A stretch of 64,000 nt of DNA from Candidatus Aminicenantes bacterium UBA6072 (GTDB taxonomy: Bacteria > Acidobacteriota > Aminicenantia > UBA2199). The DNA lies in contig DIXU01000009.1 in the NCBI GenBank assembly GCA_002436105.1, positions 124,001 through 188,000 of the forward strand. The letters are read 5' to 3'. The notes beneath the pieces are model-generated. The model made no database searches, was not told the origin of the DNA, and saw only the letters and a program-made list of their open reading frames with translations. The translations under genes were made by a program, and so were the position numbers. The number at the start of each line of letters is the position of its first letter. Position 1 is the first letter of the stretch. Below are positions 25,438-33,264 of the stretch, one piece after another.

Positions 25438-25562
25438 GAGTGCACACACTGTAAGGGGTTTCGGAGCCGGTCAATCCTGTTTTTTTGGACGAGGTTGCCT
25501 CCTTGTTTTGTCTGGTTTTATCAATATGCTGTCCAAGATCTGCCAAGGACAAATAAAGCTCG

Positions 25563-25829
25563 TTGGCAGGCTCTCGCGCCTGCCTAGATACAATGCCCTG
25601 GATCGATCGGGCATCGGGCAAGCTTGCCCTGAGTGAACGTGGGGCGAAGACTTGGGACCCGCTGGGGTGAGGGCGAGTGGTTCCCGCAGGGAAATGCGGC
25701 GGGTTCTCCCATGTTCACACTCGAACCCGCTGCATAACGAAGCCCGAACCCCTCGGCGGGTAAGGCTGAGTCCCCGAGTGAACGAAGGGCAACTTGCCCG
25801 ATCAAACCCTAGTTTATTGGCAGGCTCTC
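25563..25829. repeat. Nested palindromic repeat element
   Basis: TTGGCAGGCTCTC occurs as a direct repeat at 25563-25575 and 25817-25829. Inside, CGGGCAAGCTTGCCCT (25615-25630) is inverted relative to AGGGCAACTTGCCCG (25786-25800). Inside that, GAGTGAACG is directly repeated at 25631-25639 and 25776-25784, bracketing a 136-bp insert whose ends are again roughly inverted (GACTTGGGACCCGC versus GCGGGTAAGGCTGAGTC). No convincing protein is encoded in the gap 25255-25907. Confidence 0.65.
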
Positions 25830-25907
25830 ATGCCGATTCCAGTCTTTTTTTAAAAAGCTATTTTGGACAAATCTGGTATCCACCCATCCTTCATGAAAAA
25901 GAGAAAA

Positions 25908-26444
25908 CTAAAGGATTTTCAGGCTGTAAAGTTTCAACTGGCGGTCCAGGTCGCGGCAATGGGGGAACTGGGAACGGACCAGGGCCTTGAACTCGGGGCC
26001 GTGGTTGCGCACCCTGAGATGGGCCAGCTCGTGAAAGACGATGAAGGCCACCAGCTCGTCGGGCAGCACCTGCAGCCAGGTGTTCAGGTTGACCTTGCCC
26101 TTGACGCTGCAGCTCCCCCATTTGCTACGCATCTTGCGGAAACCGATCCCCGAGGGCTTGGCCGCCAGTATCACGGCATATTTCCCGCTCAGGGCGCGGA
26201 CCAGGGCGACGAATTCGTCGTTGGACCTGGGGCAGAGCTCCAGTTCCTCGGCCAGCAGGCGCTGGCGGCGGAACCATTCGTGCTTCTCCAGGATCCAGTC
26301 GCGGTGGCGCTCGATGACCGGCCGCGGGTCGACATGGCGGGGCAGGACCACGCGCAGGCGGCCCTGGCGGAAGGCGACGCGCACGCGGCGGCCGCTGCGG
26401 CGCAGCACCTGGCAGGGGATGCCTTCCAGGTCGATGGTTTCCAT
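25908..26444 (-). CDS. YgjP-like metallopeptidase (DUF45, M48-related)
   Basis: 178 residues. The zinc motif is VFHELAHLRVRNHGPEFKAL (HExxH plus downstream His), preceded by the family marker MRSKWGSCSVKGKVNLNTWL. The N-terminal strands (VRVAFRQGRLRVVLPRHVD) match the YgjP/WLM group. Cytoplasmic, no signal peptide; substrates of this family are poorly known. It follows the beta-CASP hydrolase gene by 20 nt on the same strand. Confidence 0.9.
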   Translation of the reverse strand: METIDLEGIPCQVLRRSGRRVRVAFRQGRLRVVLPRHVDPRPVIERHRDWILEKHEWFRRQRLLAEELELCPRSNDEFVALVRALSGKYAVILAAKPSGIGFRKMRSKWGSCSVKGKVNLNTWLQVLPDELVAFIVFHELAHLRVRNHGPEFKALVRSQFPHCRDLDRQLKLYSLKIL

Positions 26445-26464
26445 GGTTTCGCCGCCCTCTCTCC

Positions 26465-27871
26465 TCAGCCCAGGCCGTAGGTCTTCCCGTACTGAACGAT
26501 CTCCACCGCGGGAATGCCGAAGTCCAGCAGCTTTCCCTGCAGGCTGGCCAGTGCCGCGTCCTCGCCGTGGACCAGGAAGATCTTCTTCAGCCGCTGCAGG
26601 TCGTGGCGCTTCAGCCAGGCCATGATCTCCGCGTAATCGGCATGGGCCGAAAAGGCGTTCAGCGTGGCGATCTCGGCTTTCACCGGATAGGGCCTGCCGA
26701 AGATCCTGACCTCACTGGCCCGCTCGGCCAAGCGCCGGCCCAGGGTGTTCTCGGCCATGAAACCGACGATGGCGACGATGTTGTCCGGATTCTCCAGGCG
26801 CTGGATCAGGTGGTGCAGGATGCGGCCCGACTCGGCCATGCCCGAAGCGGAGATGATGATGGCCGGCCCCTGGAAGTCGTTGATCTTCTTGGATTCCGCC
26901 GAGGAGACGACATAGCTGATGTTTTCAAAGCCGAAGGGGTCGACGTTGACGCTGATGAAGTCGCGCACCGTCTCCTCGTCGAAGCATTCGGGGTGGACCT
27001 TGAAGATGGCGGTGGCGTTCACCGCCATCGGCGAGTCGATGAAGATGGGCAGCTTGGGCACCTTGCCCTCCCGCTGCAGGGAATGGATGATGTAGATCAG
27101 TTCCTGGGTGCGCTCGATGGTGAAGGCGGGAATGAGGATCTTGCTGCGCCGCTTGTGGGCCTTGTGGATGAGCTCGGCCAGCTCCTCGCCGGCCATGCCG
27201 ATCGACTTGTGCAGGCGATTGCCGTACGTCCCCTCCAGCACCAGGTAATCCATGGGCGGCATGACTTCGGGGTCGCGGATGATGGGCAGCCCCTCGCGGC
27301 CGAGGTCGCCGCTGAAACCGACGTTCAGGCCGCCGGGCAGGGTCAGGTGCACCGTGGCCGCGCCCAGGATGTGGCCGGCGTCGAAGAACTCGGCCGTCAC
27401 GTCGTCCAGGGGATGGAATTTTCGCCGGTAGTCGACGGTGACGAAATGGCGCAGCGGCTGGATCGCCTCCTCGGCGTTGTACAGTGGGTCGAAGACGGTC
27501 AGTTCGCGCTCGGGGTATTTCTTCGCCTTCTCCTGGATAAACTCGAAATCCTTCTGCTGGATATGGGCACTGTCCAGCAGGATGATCTGGGTGATGTCGC
27601 GGGTGGCGGAAGTGGCGTGGATGTTGCCGTCGAAGCCGTTCTTGACCAGGATGGGCAGGGCGCCGGAATGGTCGAAATGGGCATGGGTGAGGATGAGCGA
27701 ATGAACCGCCTTGGCGTCGAACGGCAGCTGCTGGTTCTTGCGGTAGGATTCCTCGCGCCGGCCCTGGAACATGCCGCAGTCGACCTGCAGCAATCGGCCG
27801 TCAAGGTCGAGAAAATGCTTGGACCCGGTGACTTCCCGGCAGGCACCGTGGGAGTAAAATTTAATTGCCAT
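26465..27871 (-). CDS. Beta-CASP metallo-beta-lactamase-fold hydrolase (RNase-like)
   Basis: 468 residues. MBL motifs: LTHAHFDHSGALPIL (HxHxDH), the His in AGHILGAATVHL, and GFSGDLGREGLPI. The beta-CASP insert shows ILIPAFTIERTQELIYIIHS, IIISASGMAESGRILHHL and the C-terminal ATLNAFSAHADYAEI. These mark CPSF-73-like nucleases that cut RNA, with a KH domain absent here as in other bacterial forms. ATG 27871 gives the usual N-terminus and lies only 5 nt from a -10 box, so the mRNA is probably leaderless. Confidence 0.93.
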   Translation of the reverse strand: MAIKFYSHGACREVTGSKHFLDLDGRLLQVDCGMFQGRREESYRKNQQLPFDAKAVHSLILTHAHFDHSGALPILVKNGFDGNIHATSATRDITQIILLDSAHIQQKDFEFIQEKAKKYPERELTVFDPLYNAEEAIQPLRHFVTVDYRRKFHPLDDVTAEFFDAGHILGAATVHLTLPGGLNVGFSGDLGREGLPIIRDPEVMPPMDYLVLEGTYGNRLHKSIGMAGEELAELIHKAHKRRSKILIPAFTIERTQELIYIIHSLQREGKVPKLPIFIDSPMAVNATAIFKVHPECFDEETVRDFISVNVDPFGFENISYVVSSAESKKINDFQGPAIIISASGMAESGRILHHLIQRLENPDNIVAIVGFMAENTLGRRLAERASEVRIFGRPYPVKAEIATLNAFSAHADYAEIMAWLKRHDLQRLKKIFLVHGEDAALASLQGKLLDFGIPAVEIVQYGKTYGLG

Positions 27872-27876
27872 CCTTA

Positions 27877-27905
27877 TTTATACAATTTTCCCGCCTGAAT
27901 TGCAA
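27877..27905 (-). promoter_or_regulatory. Promoter of the beta-CASP hydrolase operon
   Basis: Minus strand TTGCAA (27905-27900), 17-nt spacer, TATAAA (27882-27877). The ATG starts 5 nt downstream of the -10 box, so transcription should begin at or within the start codon. Confidence 0.7.
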
Positions 27906-27921
27906 GAATCGCGCAGGCTTC

Positions 27922-28018
27922 AGTGACGAGTGATCAGTGACAAGTGACGAGAAAAAGCGAATAAAAACAGTTCATTTTCATGTTGCCCCTTGTCACTCGT
28001 TACTCGTCACTTGTTACT
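27922..28018. repeat. Inverted pair of 7-nt-period arrays (AGTGA / TYACT)
   Basis: AGTGA starts at 27922, 27929, 27936 and 27943. TYACT starts at 27993, 28000, 28007 and 28014. All steps are exactly 7 nt, and the arms are complementary across about 45 nt. The right arm runs into the end of the neighbouring M16 gene and supplies its last codons and stop. Confidence 0.85.
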
Positions 28019-29341
28019 GTCTTTCGCTTCCTCAACCAGCGGCCCGATGCTCAGCCAGAACCAGCGCTCCGGCGCCAGCCAGCCCCGCAGGCGGCTATTG
28101 AACTCCTCCAGGCCGATCTTCTCCAGGCAGCCAGCGAAATCCCCCGCCAGGCGCCAGGAAAGGCCGGCACCCTCCAGAAAGGCCAGAAAGGCGGCGCGGC
28201 GCTCGCGTGATTCGTTCTGCCGCCAGAAAACGGCACGGGCGTAGGCCTTGGCCGCCGACAGTTCGGCGGCGCCGATCCCCTGCGCCTGGACCTCGCGCAA
28301 AAGCCGCTCCAGCTCGGCCCGGGCCGCGGCCAGGCGCCGTTCGTCGGTCATGAGATAGACGCTCAGCAGCATGCCGTCGCGGTTGGGTTGCAGCTCGGCA
28401 CTGAGGCTGTAGGCCAGGCCTTCGCGGCTGCGCAGGCTCCACAGCCGGCTGCCGATCCCCTTCCCCAGCCAGGACTCCAGCAGCATCGCCGCCGCGAGAT
28501 CGTCGGCCGCCAGGGGGGGCAGCGCCAGCGAGATCGAGACCAGGGCTTGCGCCGCCTGGCGCTCCAGGGCCAAGCGCATCGGCTCCGGGCGGGACGGCGC
28601 CAGCGGCGGGGATTCGACCCGCGGCCCGGCGGCGAAGCGTCCCAGGCGGCGGGCGAGCAGCGGCCGCAGCTCATCCTCGCCCAGATCGCTGGCAATGAAG
28701 GCGGCCATGTTGCCGGCCACGTAATGGGCGCGGAAAAACTCCTGGATGTCCCTTTTGCCGATGCGGCGGAGCGACTCCTCGCTGCCGAACAGGGCCGCCC
28801 CGTAGGCCGGGAGGGCGAAAAAGGAGGCGGCGACGGTCTTGCGCATCAGGTTGACCGCGTTGTCATTCTCCTGCTTCTGCAGGGAGCGCATGAACTCCTT
28901 GATGCCGTCGACGCGCAGGTCGGAGAAGAGCGGCTCGCACATCATGCCGACGAGAACGTCCAGGGTGGGGTCCAGGTGACGGCTCAACGAGCGGACGGTG
29001 ACCAGCGAGTAATCGCCGCCCACGTCGAGGGAGAACGACGAGCCCAGGTCGACCAGCTGCCGCAGCATCGTCTGCCCGCTCACCTCCAGGCACAAGCGGG
29101 CGGTCAGGTAGGCCAGCCCGGCCTTGCCGGCAGGATCGTCGCGGTCGCCGCCGCGCACCAGCAGCTGCACGACGGTGATCGGGGCGGCCGGGTCGCGCTG
29201 CAGGATCACCCGCAATCCGTTGTCCAGGGTGAATTCCCGGGGAAGTTCGCCCAGCCGCCAGGAACCGGCGTCGGCGGGCCCCGCCTGGGCGAGCGCCAGC
29301 GCCGGCAGCAGGACGAACAGCAGCAGGGCGCGCCGGGTCAT
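28007..29341 (-). CDS. M16-family protein lacking the zinc motif (non-catalytic partner)
   Basis: 444 residues with signal peptide (RALLLFVLLPALALAQAGPA). It has M16 architecture (FTLDNGLRVILQRDPAAPIT at the N-terminus; two homologous halves; GIGSRLWSLRSREGLAYSLS in the C-terminal half with the R/Y motif). Where active enzymes have HxxEH, the sequence is GLAYLTARLCLEVSG, so zinc cannot bind. Such subunits pair with an active M16 protein, as in mitochondrial processing peptidase or two-gene bacterial pairs. Its ATG overlaps the stop of the active gene (ATGA). The C-terminal DSNK lies in a repeat array. Confidence 0.9.
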   Translation of the reverse strand: MTRRALLLFVLLPALALAQAGPADAGSWRLGELPREFTLDNGLRVILQRDPAAPITVVQLLVRGGDRDDPAGKAGLAYLTARLCLEVSGQTMLRQLVDLGSSFSLDVGGDYSLVTVRSLSRHLDPTLDVLVGMMCEPLFSDLRVDGIKEFMRSLQKQENDNAVNLMRKTVAASFFALPAYGAALFGSEESLRRIGKRDIQEFFRAHYVAGNMAAFIASDLGEDELRPLLARRLGRFAAGPRVESPPLAPSRPEPMRLALERQAAQALVSISLALPPLAADDLAAAMLLESWLGKGIGSRLWSLRSREGLAYSLSAELQPNRDGMLLSVYLMTDERRLAAARAELERLLREVQAQGIGAAELSAAKAYARAVFWRQNESRERRAAFLAFLEGAGLSWRLAGDFAGCLEKIGLEEFNSRLRGWLAPERWFWLSIGPLVEEAKDSNK

Positions 29342-30702
29342 CGCCCCTCCCTGCCTTGCGGCGTGACAGCCACTACGACCCATTTCTTGCCGCTCAAGTA
29401 CTTGCCGGCGGCCCGGCGCAGGTCGGAGGCGCTCACGCCCTCCACGCTTTCCAGGAAGGAACCCGCGACCGGATTGCGGTTCAGCAGCAGGAAGCGGGCG
29501 CTGGCCACGCTCAGGTTGAGCGCCGACTCGCGGAAGCTGCCATTGCCGTACTCCATCTGGTTCTTGGCGCTCTGCAGGTAATCCAGCATCCCCTGGCGCA
29601 GGCGCGGCGGCACGTCCTGGGGGCTGAAATGGAACGCGCCGATGCCGCTCAGGAAGGAGGCGATCTCGCCCTTGGCGGCGCGGATGTTCCTGCGCTCGAG
29701 CGTCAGGTGCAGCAAGGCCACGCCGCCGGCGCGCATGGGGAAATAGCTCATGGTGACGCCGTCGGCCAGCTGCCGGCCGCCGCGCAGGACGCCGTTCAGG
29801 ATGGGATTCATCCCGCCTCCGAGCAGGTGCGACAGCAGGCTGAACGGCAGCCGTTCCCCGTCGTTGAACGCCGGGGCGCGCCAGCCGATGAAGAGGTGGC
29901 TCTCCGCGACATCGAGTTCGACCTGGTGCTCGCTGTTCTTCTCCAGCCGGCCGGTAGCGGGGAGCTCGGCGGCAGGGGTCTCGCCCCTGGCCAACCCCCC
30001 CCAGCAACGGCGCACATCGCGCTCCATTTCGGCCACGGTGAAATCGCCCACCATCACCAGCGCACAGCGGTCGGGAACCAGGTGCGGGCGGCAAAAGGCC
30101 TGCAGCTTTTCAACGGTGGCGGCGGCGATGGCCGCCTCCTCGCCGAAGACCGACCGGCCGTAGGGATGGCCGGCGAACAGGCGCTCCATGACGAGAAGCT
30201 GCCCCAGCCCCCGCGGGTCGTCGCGCCGCTGCAGGAGTTCCTCGCTGATGATGCGCTTCTCGCCCTCCAGCCGCCGCGCCTCCAGGCGGGGAGAAAAAAC
30301 GGCCAGCCGAACCTGCTCCAGGGCCCAGGCACTCTCCTCGGCCGGGCAGGAGACCTCGAAGGTCATCAGGTCGTGGTCGGTATGGGCGTTCTGCTCCACG
30401 CCGCGGCCGCGGAGAGCGGCCAGGCGCGCCTCGCTGTCCAGCTCGGCTCCGTCGCCGAAAAGCAGCATGTGCTCGAGCAGGTGGGCATAGCCGCCGGTCT
30501 CTTCGCTCTCGTCCTTGGTGCCCAGGTCGATGGCCAGGGCGATGCCGGTCAGCGGCAGGCCGCGCTTCTCCTGCAGCAGCACCTGCAACCCGTTGTCCAG
30601 GACGAAGTAGGCTGAAGCCGGGCGCGGGTCCTGGGCAACGGCCGCCAGCGCCGGGCAGGTCGCCAGCCAGGCGAGCAGGAATGCGCGCGCGAGGGGATGC
30701 AC
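29338..30702 (-). CDS. M16-family zinc peptidase (catalytic subunit)
   Basis: 454 residues with signal peptide (ARAFLLAWLATCPALAAVAQ). The inverted zinc motif HLLEH is at residues 74-78, and the third ligand Glu is expected in GEKRIISEELL near residue 154. GLQVLLQEKRGLPLTGIALA and AHTDHDLMTFEV are conserved M16 features. It should degrade or process peptides in the periplasm together with the inactive partner encoded next. The GTG start at 30702 lies just 6 nt beyond a TACAAT box (30709-30714), which predicts a leaderless mRNA. Confidence 0.93.
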   Translation of the reverse strand: MHPLARAFLLAWLATCPALAAVAQDPRPASAYFVLDNGLQVLLQEKRGLPLTGIALAIDLGTKDESEETGGYAHLLEHMLLFGDGAELDSEARLAALRGRGVEQNAHTDHDLMTFEVSCPAEESAWALEQVRLAVFSPRLEARRLEGEKRIISEELLQRRDDPRGLGQLLVMERLFAGHPYGRSVFGEEAAIAAATVEKLQAFCRPHLVPDRCALVMVGDFTVAEMERDVRRCWGGLARGETPAAELPATGRLEKNSEHQVELDVAESHLFIGWRAPAFNDGERLPFSLLSHLLGGGMNPILNGVLRGGRQLADGVTMSYFPMRAGGVALLHLTLERRNIRAAKGEIASFLSGIGAFHFSPQDVPPRLRQGMLDYLQSAKNQMEYGNGSFRESALNLSVASARFLLLNRNPVAGSFLESVEGVSASDLRRAAGKYLSGKKWVVVAVTPQGREGR

Positions 30703-30708
30703 CGGGCC

Positions 30709-30714
30709 ATTGTA
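30709..30714 (-). promoter_or_regulatory. Putative -10 box of the M16 pair
   Basis: TACAAT on the minus strand, 6 nt before the GTG start. The -35 region is poor (TATGAT at 17-nt spacing), so confidence is limited. Confidence 0.5.
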
Positions 30715-30748
30715 GCAGAGAAGCGGAAAAAATCATACCCGCGGCCGC

Positions 30749-30776
30749 TTGCAAAAATTCGCCGATCCGCTATCAT
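30749..30776 (+). promoter_or_regulatory. Putative promoter of the dicarboxylate symporter gene
   Basis: TTGCAA (30749-30754), 16-nt spacer, TATCAT (30771-30776), about 35 nt before the ATG. Confidence 0.55.
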
Positions 30777-30810
30777 CTTCCGGGAAGCCACGCCAGGAGC
30801 GGGAACCATC

Positions 30811-32079
30811 ATGAAACTGCACACGAAGATCTTCATCGGGCTGGTCGCCGGCATCGCCGCCGGTTCGCTGCTCGCCATGCTGGACGCCGGCGCCGTCGCC
30901 GCCTATGTCAAGCCGCTGGGCGACATCTTCATCCAGCTGCTGAAGATGATCGCCATCCCGCTGATCGCCGTTTCGATCATGGGGGCGACGGCCGGTTTCG
31001 CCGACCTGAAGAAACTGGGCCGCGTCGGGCTGAAAGCGGTCGCTTTCTTCCTGGCCAGCATGATCCTGGCCGTCTCCCTGGGCATCGTCGCCGCCAACCT
31101 GTTCCAGCCGGGAATAAACCTCGATGCGGCCAGGAAGGAGGCGATCCAGGCGGGGATCCAGGCCGAAGGCCGCTGGCAGCAGCCGGCCGGCGTCCCGGCG
31201 ATCGCCGCGCGGACCAGCGCGGCCGAATTCCTGCTCGCCCTCATCCCGACCAACCCTTTCGCCGCCCTGGCGGCCGGCGACATGCTTCCCGTGATCACCT
31301 TCTCCGTGCTGCTGGGACTGGCCTTCTCCCTCATCGCCCGGGCCAAGCGCGACAAGGTCCTGGAACTGCTCGACGCACTCAACGACGCGCTGGTGGCGCT
31401 GGTAAAGGGGGTGATGCGCCTGGCCCCTTATGCCGTGTTCGCCCTGATCACGGCGGTCATCGCCCAATTCGGCTTCCATTTCCTGCTGGCGCTCCTCGAG
31501 TACGCGCTGGTGACGGTCGGCACGATGGCTTTTTTTCTTTTCGGCTATTACAGCCTGGCCGTGGCCCTGCTGGGCGGTATTTCCCCGCTGCTTTTCTTCC
31601 GCCGGCTGAGCTCGGTCGGCCTGCTGGCTTTTTCGACATCCAGCTCGAACGCCGTACTGCCCGAAAACATGGTCTCCTGCGAGCAGAAGCTGGGCATGGA
31701 GCGCAGCATCGTCTCCTTCGTCCTGCCGCTGGGCGCCACGATCAACATGTCGGGGACTTCCATTTACCATGGAGTGAGCGCCGTGTTCATCGCCCAGGTG
31801 TTCGGGGTCACGCTCTCCCTGCACCAGCAGGCGCTGGTCGTGCTCACCGCCACCCTGGCGGCCGTGGGCACGGCGGGGATCCCCGGCATCGGCATCGTCA
31901 CCCTCTCCATGGTGCTGGGCTCGGCCGGGATCCCGCTGGAAGGGATCGGCCTGATCATCGGCGTCGAGAGGATACTGGACATGTGCCGGACCGTCCTCAA
32001 CGTCATGGGCGATTCGGCCACGGCGCTGATCGTCGACCGCTCCGAAAAACGCCGCGAAAGGCGGCGGAGCTGGGTGTGA
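30811..32079 (+). CDS. Dicarboxylate/amino acid:cation symporter (DAACS family)
   Basis: 422 residues with about eight hydrophobic segments and both re-entrant loops. The HP1 serine-rich tip is FSTSSSNAVLPENMVSCEQK and the TM7/HP2 region is PLGATINMSGTSIYHGVSAV, TLAAVGTAGIPGIGIVTLSM, then GVERILDMCRTVLNVMGDSA. These residues bind Na+ or H+ and the carboxylate substrate (glutamate, aspartate or C4-dicarboxylate). The usual NMDGT is NMSGT here, with Ser for the Na+-coordinating Asp, so ion coupling may differ. ATG 30811 follows AGGAG at 30794. Confidence 0.92.
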   Translation: MKLHTKIFIGLVAGIAAGSLLAMLDAGAVAAYVKPLGDIFIQLLKMIAIPLIAVSIMGATAGFADLKKLGRVGLKAVAFFLASMILAVSLGIVAANLFQPGINLDAARKEAIQAGIQAEGRWQQPAGVPAIAARTSAAEFLLALIPTNPFAALAAGDMLPVITFSVLLGLAFSLIARAKRDKVLELLDALNDALVALVKGVMRLAPYAVFALITAVIAQFGFHFLLALLEYALVTVGTMAFFLFGYYSLAVALLGGISPLLFFRRLSSVGLLAFSTSSSNAVLPENMVSCEQKLGMERSIVSFVLPLGATINMSGTSIYHGVSAVFIAQVFGVTLSLHQQALVVLTATLAAVGTAGIPGIGIVTLSMVLGSAGIPLEGIGLIIGVERILDMCRTVLNVMGDSATALIVDRSEKRRERRRSWV

Positions 32080-32179
32080 GCGCGCGCCGCGGCGGAGGGT
32101 GAAAGCGGACCATGGCGAATTGGGGCCGACGCGTCTCGCCCGGAACGGATGGATCCCTTGTCAGCCACTGGAGGTGAGC

Positions 32180-33217
32180 ATGAACCGCAAAAGAAAAAGG
32201 GTTTTTCTCCTGATCGGGACGATCCTCATGGTGTTGAGCCAACGACCGCTTGCCGCCGCTGCGCCGCAGCGGCAGGAAGCGCCCTTGCGCCCCGTCGCCA
32301 CCTACTCCATCGTGGCCTGCGACCCGGCCAGCGGCCAGATGGGCGTGGCCGTGCAGTCCCACTGGTTTTCGGTGGGCTCGATCGTCGCCTGGGCCGAGGC
32401 CGGCATCGGCGCCGTCGCCACCCAGTCCTTTGTCGAGCCGGGATACGGGCCGCTGGGGATGCAATTGATGCGGGCGGGCAAAACGGCTCCTCAGGCCCTG
32501 GCGGCGCTGCTCCAGGCCGACCGGCACCCGCAGGTCCGGCAGGTGGCCATGGTCGACGGCCAGGGGAACACCGCCGTCCATACCGGCGATCAATGCATCC
32601 CCGCCGCCGGCCATCGCCAGGGGAAAAACTACTCCTGCCAGGCCAACATGATGGAAAAAGAGACCGTGTGGCAGGCCATGGCCGACGCCTTTGAATCCGC
32701 ATCCGGCGAATTGGCCGACCGCCTGCTGGCGGCGCTGCTGGCGGCGGAAAAGGAGGGCGGCGATATCCGCGGCCGGCAGTCGGCGGCCATTGTCGTGGTC
32801 AACGACAAGGCTTCCGGCACGCCCTGGAAGAACCGCGTCTACGACCTGCGCGTCGAGGATCATCCCCAGCCGCTCCTGGAATTGCAGCGCCTGCTGACCA
32901 TCGCCAAGGCCTACAACCACATGAACCGGGGCGACGATCTCCTGACCGAGAACCATGTCGCGGCGGCGCTGGATGAATACAGCCGGGCCATGGCCATCTA
33001 TCCGGGAAACCCGGAAATGCTCTTCTGGCCGGCGGTCACCATGGCCGCTTCCGGGAAAGTGGACGAAAGCCTGCCCTTGTTCCGCAAGGTCTTCAGCCAG
33101 GATATCCGCTGGGCGGAGCTTTTGCGGCGCCTCCCGGGCGTGGGCCAGTTCCCCGATGACCCGGAGCTGCTGAAAAAGATCCTCTCCCAGCTGCCCAGGG
33201 TCCGATCCGGGAGATAG
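32180..33217 (+). CDS. DUF1028 family Ntn-hydrolase-like protein with TPR-like tail
   Basis: 345 residues. Signal peptide (RVFLLIGTILMVLSQRPLAA), then the DUF1028 core: TYSIVACDPASGQMGVAVQS, FSVGSIVAWAEAGIGAVATQ, GKNYSCQANMMEKETVWQAM and RGRQSAAIVVVNDK. The domain is related to Ntn-hydrolases. The C-terminal 100 residues (NHVAAALDEYSRAMAIYPGN, MAASGKVDESLPLFRKVF) form a short TPR-like repeat, as in longer DUF1028 proteins. A strong GGAGGTGA site fixes ATG 32180. Substrate unknown. Confidence 0.87.
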   Translation: MNRKRKRVFLLIGTILMVLSQRPLAAAAPQRQEAPLRPVATYSIVACDPASGQMGVAVQSHWFSVGSIVAWAEAGIGAVATQSFVEPGYGPLGMQLMRAGKTAPQALAALLQADRHPQVRQVAMVDGQGNTAVHTGDQCIPAAGHRQGKNYSCQANMMEKETVWQAMADAFESASGELADRLLAALLAAEKEGGDIRGRQSAAIVVVNDKASGTPWKNRVYDLRVEDHPQPLLELQRLLTIAKAYNHMNRGDDLLTENHVAAALDEYSRAMAIYPGNPEMLFWPAVTMAASGKVDESLPLFRKVFSQDIRWAELLRRLPGVGQFPDDPELLKKILSQLPRVRSGR

Positions 33218-33264
33218 GACCCGTTGCGAACCGCGGCGCCGCGAAACGGCGGCAAGCCGGGCCA

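Noticed and set aside
25652..25990. 112-codon plus-strand open frame in the repeat block
   Set aside because: It runs through the nested repeats and into the antisense of the YgjP-like gene; no start signal or homology.
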